Below, in pieces: positions 60,981 to 64,000 of a DNA stretch of 64,000 nt. The stretch comes from Schistosoma mansoni (lineage: Eukaryota; Platyhelminthes; Trematoda; Strigeidida; Schistosomatidae), in contig NW_017386017.1 in assembly GCF_000237925.1 (NCBI RefSeq), positions 1,054,001-1,118,000 on the forward strand, in the 5' to 3' direction. Every line of letters starts with the position of its first letter. The first letter of the stretch is position 1. The notes below the pieces were generated by a model. That model had not been told where the DNA came from and did no database searches. It was given only the letters and a program-made list of their open reading frames with translations. Made by a program: the position numbers and the translations under genes.

Positions 60981-63900
60981 CAATTCTGGGAAAGGGCTTC
61001 AATTCACAATCAAAGTGCACGATCCCAGTCAAACCGAGCAATCAAAGAGGAAACAATCAATATGGCTGCCGCCAGGATTAAATATCAACTAAAACAACAA
61101 AGATACAATTCAGAAAGAAACATAGAAACTCGGTGAAAGCGAAAGAGAGAATGCCATAACTGTTATGAAATGAAACATTACAATCTCAAACGGCATCAAA
61201 AAGACTAACAAAATGTACTACTAAAGAAACTTTTAAGAACAAGTTGCAAATGTATGCATGGAGGGATTTTCACACACGAAACTTTCAAAATGGATCTTAC
61301 ACATATTCTGTTACCATGTTTACTAGCATTCCAAAGCCTTCCAGAAGCCCAAGTCTACGTGAAATGCTATAAGTACGCAAGATTTTCTGTACACAAACGA
61401 ACCTTGGGGTAAAGCGCTTTTTCCACACTTAACGTTTTTTTCTCGTGTTAAAGTTGCTATTTAGATTTAGCCTAGTTTTAATAAAAGAGCTTAGGAAACC
61501 GAATCAGCAGTTCAATCATAAGACTTATTGGCGACGATGGATAAAAGCACAACGAAAATTTCTTTATACTAATTAGAAACCTATGTGGCACTTCAAGAAA
61601 AACAGTTTGAACAGTCCGAAATAAGAATAATCGAAGTATTGATGCAAAAATGTCTGTCCCGACAAAACCTTGCTTCTGGTGTTTCAAGTAACACAACGAT
61701 CCTGTCTTTGATGCCATCCATGAACTTTGATGGTGTCGTTGGGGTTGCTTTTGACTCGTGGTTCACGAAGTATGAGCATCTGTTCCATATTGATCTCTGT
61801 AGACTGGATGACACTTCAAAAGTCAGAATACTTTAGAGAAAACGTGAAACGAAAGAATATGAACACTATAGTTACTTTATTCTTCCAAAAAACCAACAGG
61901 ACTTTGATTTCAGTGAAATAATTAAAACCCACTCATTAATCTTTGTAGAATAATCATCTCTCTTTAACAAATATTGCCAATTCTTGAAGATAAGGAAAGA
62001 ACCAGAAGATGACTAGGTGAAACATACAAAAATCATGAACCAAGAATGCGAGAGGTTCAAGTTGTCCTCCATGACAGAAGACCAGTTTGAATGCCTTATA
62101 TTTGTCTGTAACCTGTATTCACCAAGAATGCTGATATCAGAACAAGACTCTCAAGAAACTTGAACATTTCCCCAACATTACTCCACAGGAAGAACCAGCG
62201 AATACCAGAGACTGGTGAATGTGAAACATGATACCTCAATGGTGGAGAACAGTGGTCGGTTTCGTTACGTCAACCCAGTCGAGAGAAAAAACTCACAAGG
62301 TTCCGTTGAGCGAAATCATCGTAATGACAGCGGCAAACCAACATCCTCATTCTTGTTGTGCGTCAGTCGGCATATCAATGGGTTTTGTCCATTTAAAAAT
62401 AATGATAATAATATATTATTATATAACGATGTGTTATGTGAGGCACGCCAGTCTACAGGCATAATCTAGTTGTTACAAATGCTATAGGCTTCACTTTATT
62501 AGGTTACTTAATTATGTTGCCATGATATAGGGCACACAAGCAATATGAACAAGAGATAGGTATTTTTATACATCAAAATAACAATGTTGATACGACTCCA
62601 ATGTCCATTGTGAGCACTTTGTGGGGATTGTGTTGTGACAAGCGATCGGTGGTCAAAAACGAATGAGACTAAAGTCCGGAACAGTCGATCAAGAACGAGA
62701 ACGTATTCGTTTTTGCTTCTCGATAGTGATCCCAGTAAAATTCTGGAGGTATATGTGATAACACAGGACAAAGTCGTATTTTCCACAAATATTTTCGGTT
62801 TTGAGAAAGAGAGAAAAGAAGAGGAGGGCGAAAAACAGGATGGACAGTGTTCATGACTAGAGAATTTTAGTCATTGGCGATGGAACAATAAGGGGATGAC
62901 TACCTAGATTTCCTATATGACACTTATAAGCAGAAGAATGTGAGTGAAAATTTGGAGACCGCGAGTCTATTCAACTCACTGATCATTTAATTGTGTATCC
63001 AGGAGAATGTTAAGGAGAGTTAGTGAGATACACTGTGATATCACGATCAAGGAAATAGCGGAGAAGAAAGTAATATTTTTGGCAATACGTCCATCAATAG
63101 ACTTACCGGGACTTGAATGTATAAAGAGGCTGGAGTTAACAGAATGTCCCATTAACGCAATCTGTAACAATTTCAGTACGATGAAAATGGAGGAAAAAAA
63201 CTCAATGGAAACATTATTAAAACGACATAAAATGGTATTTGGTGAGGGTCTGAGATAATTTGCAAAATATGAAGCTGCTCTCACCTTTCGACAGGCATCA
63301 AAATCAGTGTTCTAACCTGAAAGACCTGTACTATATTCTGCCTTCCCAGCGACTGAACTAGAGCCAGAACGACTTCATAAATTGGGTGTCATTGAGCCGG
63401 TGAACTTCTCAGAAGACTGCAGCAATGGTGATAGTAAAGAAGACTAATTGTAGCGTCCGTTTATGTGCTGATTGCTCGACCGGGCTAAATGAAGCCCTAG
63501 AAACTCTTCTGAAGATCTTTTTGCTAAGGTGTATGGGGTAAGCTTTTTGAGAAGATGCATTTATCCAAAGCTTATTTACAAATTCATGTTACTGATGAGT
63601 GTGAAACCCTGCTCACCATCTACACACTCAAGGGTCTATTCCCGTGTAATCAAATACCTTTCGGAATCAAGACGGTTCCATCCATATGGATACTATACTA
63701 CAGGATGTTCTAGGTGCTGCAGCTTATCGGGATGACATTAGAATTATGGGAGTAGATAGAATAGACTTAGAAAAGAAGCTCGAACAGGCGCTGTCGCGAA
63801 TAGCCGAATATGGACTTCGGCTCCGTGCAGAGAAATGTGAATTTTGTATGCAAAATGTACCCTACATCAAGTTTATAATCGATGAGGACGCAAAAGATCG

Positions 63901-64000
63901 GATCCAGAGAATGCCCAGGCAGTGTAAACTATGCCTAGGCCGACAGATTTCCCCACACTACTATCTTTTTTGGGGCTATCCAGTAATTATGAAGCTTTTA
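60980..64000 (+). mobile_element. Gypsy-like LTR retrotransposon (fossil), continuing off the right edge
   Basis: A probable 5' LTR end with AATAAA lies near 61480 and a primer-binding-like TGGCGACGATGG lies near 61530. A gag-like region covers about 61580-62220, and a polyprotein region with reverse transcriptase covers about 63260-64000, resembling schistosome gypsy-type elements. Another repeat (62390-62870) is inserted between the two. It is broken, with several interruptions, and clearly old. The left boundary is uncertain. Confidence 0.75.
62390..62870. repeat. Dispersed repeat, second copy, nested in the gypsy-like element
   Basis: Same family as 55480-55935. It begins in an (AAT/ATT)-rich head and lies between the gag-like and RT regions of the surrounding element. 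Confidence 0.45.

Noticed and set aside
1-64000. CRISPR array, bacterial operon features, rRNA genes
   Set aside because: No regular repeat-spacer array or rRNA sequence. Gene structure is eukaryotic.

Overview
The window is typical of a blood fluke (Schistosoma). It is AT-rich and intron-rich, and about half of what can be named is transposon debris. The debris includes tRNA-related SINEs of the SM-alpha type that carry a hammerhead ribozyme fold, CR1/RTE-like LINEs, a CACTA-type DNA transposon and gypsy-like LTR remains. The species cannot be fixed from sequence alone, but the SM-alpha copies point to Schistosoma.

Host genes, left to right. (1) The first three coding exons of APH-1, a gamma-secretase subunit, lie on the minus strand (4098 down to 797); the gene runs off the left edge. 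(2) An intronless L-2-hydroxyglutarate dehydrogenase, 451 residues, lies on the plus strand (18564-19919). (3) A complete six-exon cytosolic aminopeptidase P (XPNPEP1 type) lies on the minus strand (45264 down to 31481). All five metal ligands are present and splicing is consistent at every junction. (4) A LicD/fukutin-like nucleotidyltransferase-fold protein lies on the minus strand (47437-46460). (5) Weaker candidates are a two-exon 3' gene end (48604-48400, minus), a hydrophobic multi-span exon (60215-59949, minus), and an N-terminal exon plus microexon (7110-7675, plus).

Mobile DNA. A decayed CACTA-like transposase lies at 10830-12608 (minus). LINE pieces lie at 12650-13460, 42949-43930, 48978-49547 and 57080-58400, with an almost end-to-end decayed LINE at 13710-17620. 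The main observation is that the first ~450 bases and the last ~80 bases of that LINE, joined directly, make up a ~520-bp dispersed element. Eight copies or pieces of it lie between 22.3 and 40.5 kb, two of them with clear 12-13 bp target-site duplications. These are non-autonomous 'ends-only' derivatives of the LINE, and several sit in introns of the aminopeptidase gene. A ~630-bp inverted duplication flanks exons 3 and 4 of that gene.

The right end (about 61.0 kb to the edge) is a decayed gypsy-like LTR retrotransposon with another repeat nested inside it. Solo or partial LTRs of a different family lie at 21.9-22.3 kb and 51.1-51.7 kb. The long stretches between these features carry short AT-rich open frames that look like chance.
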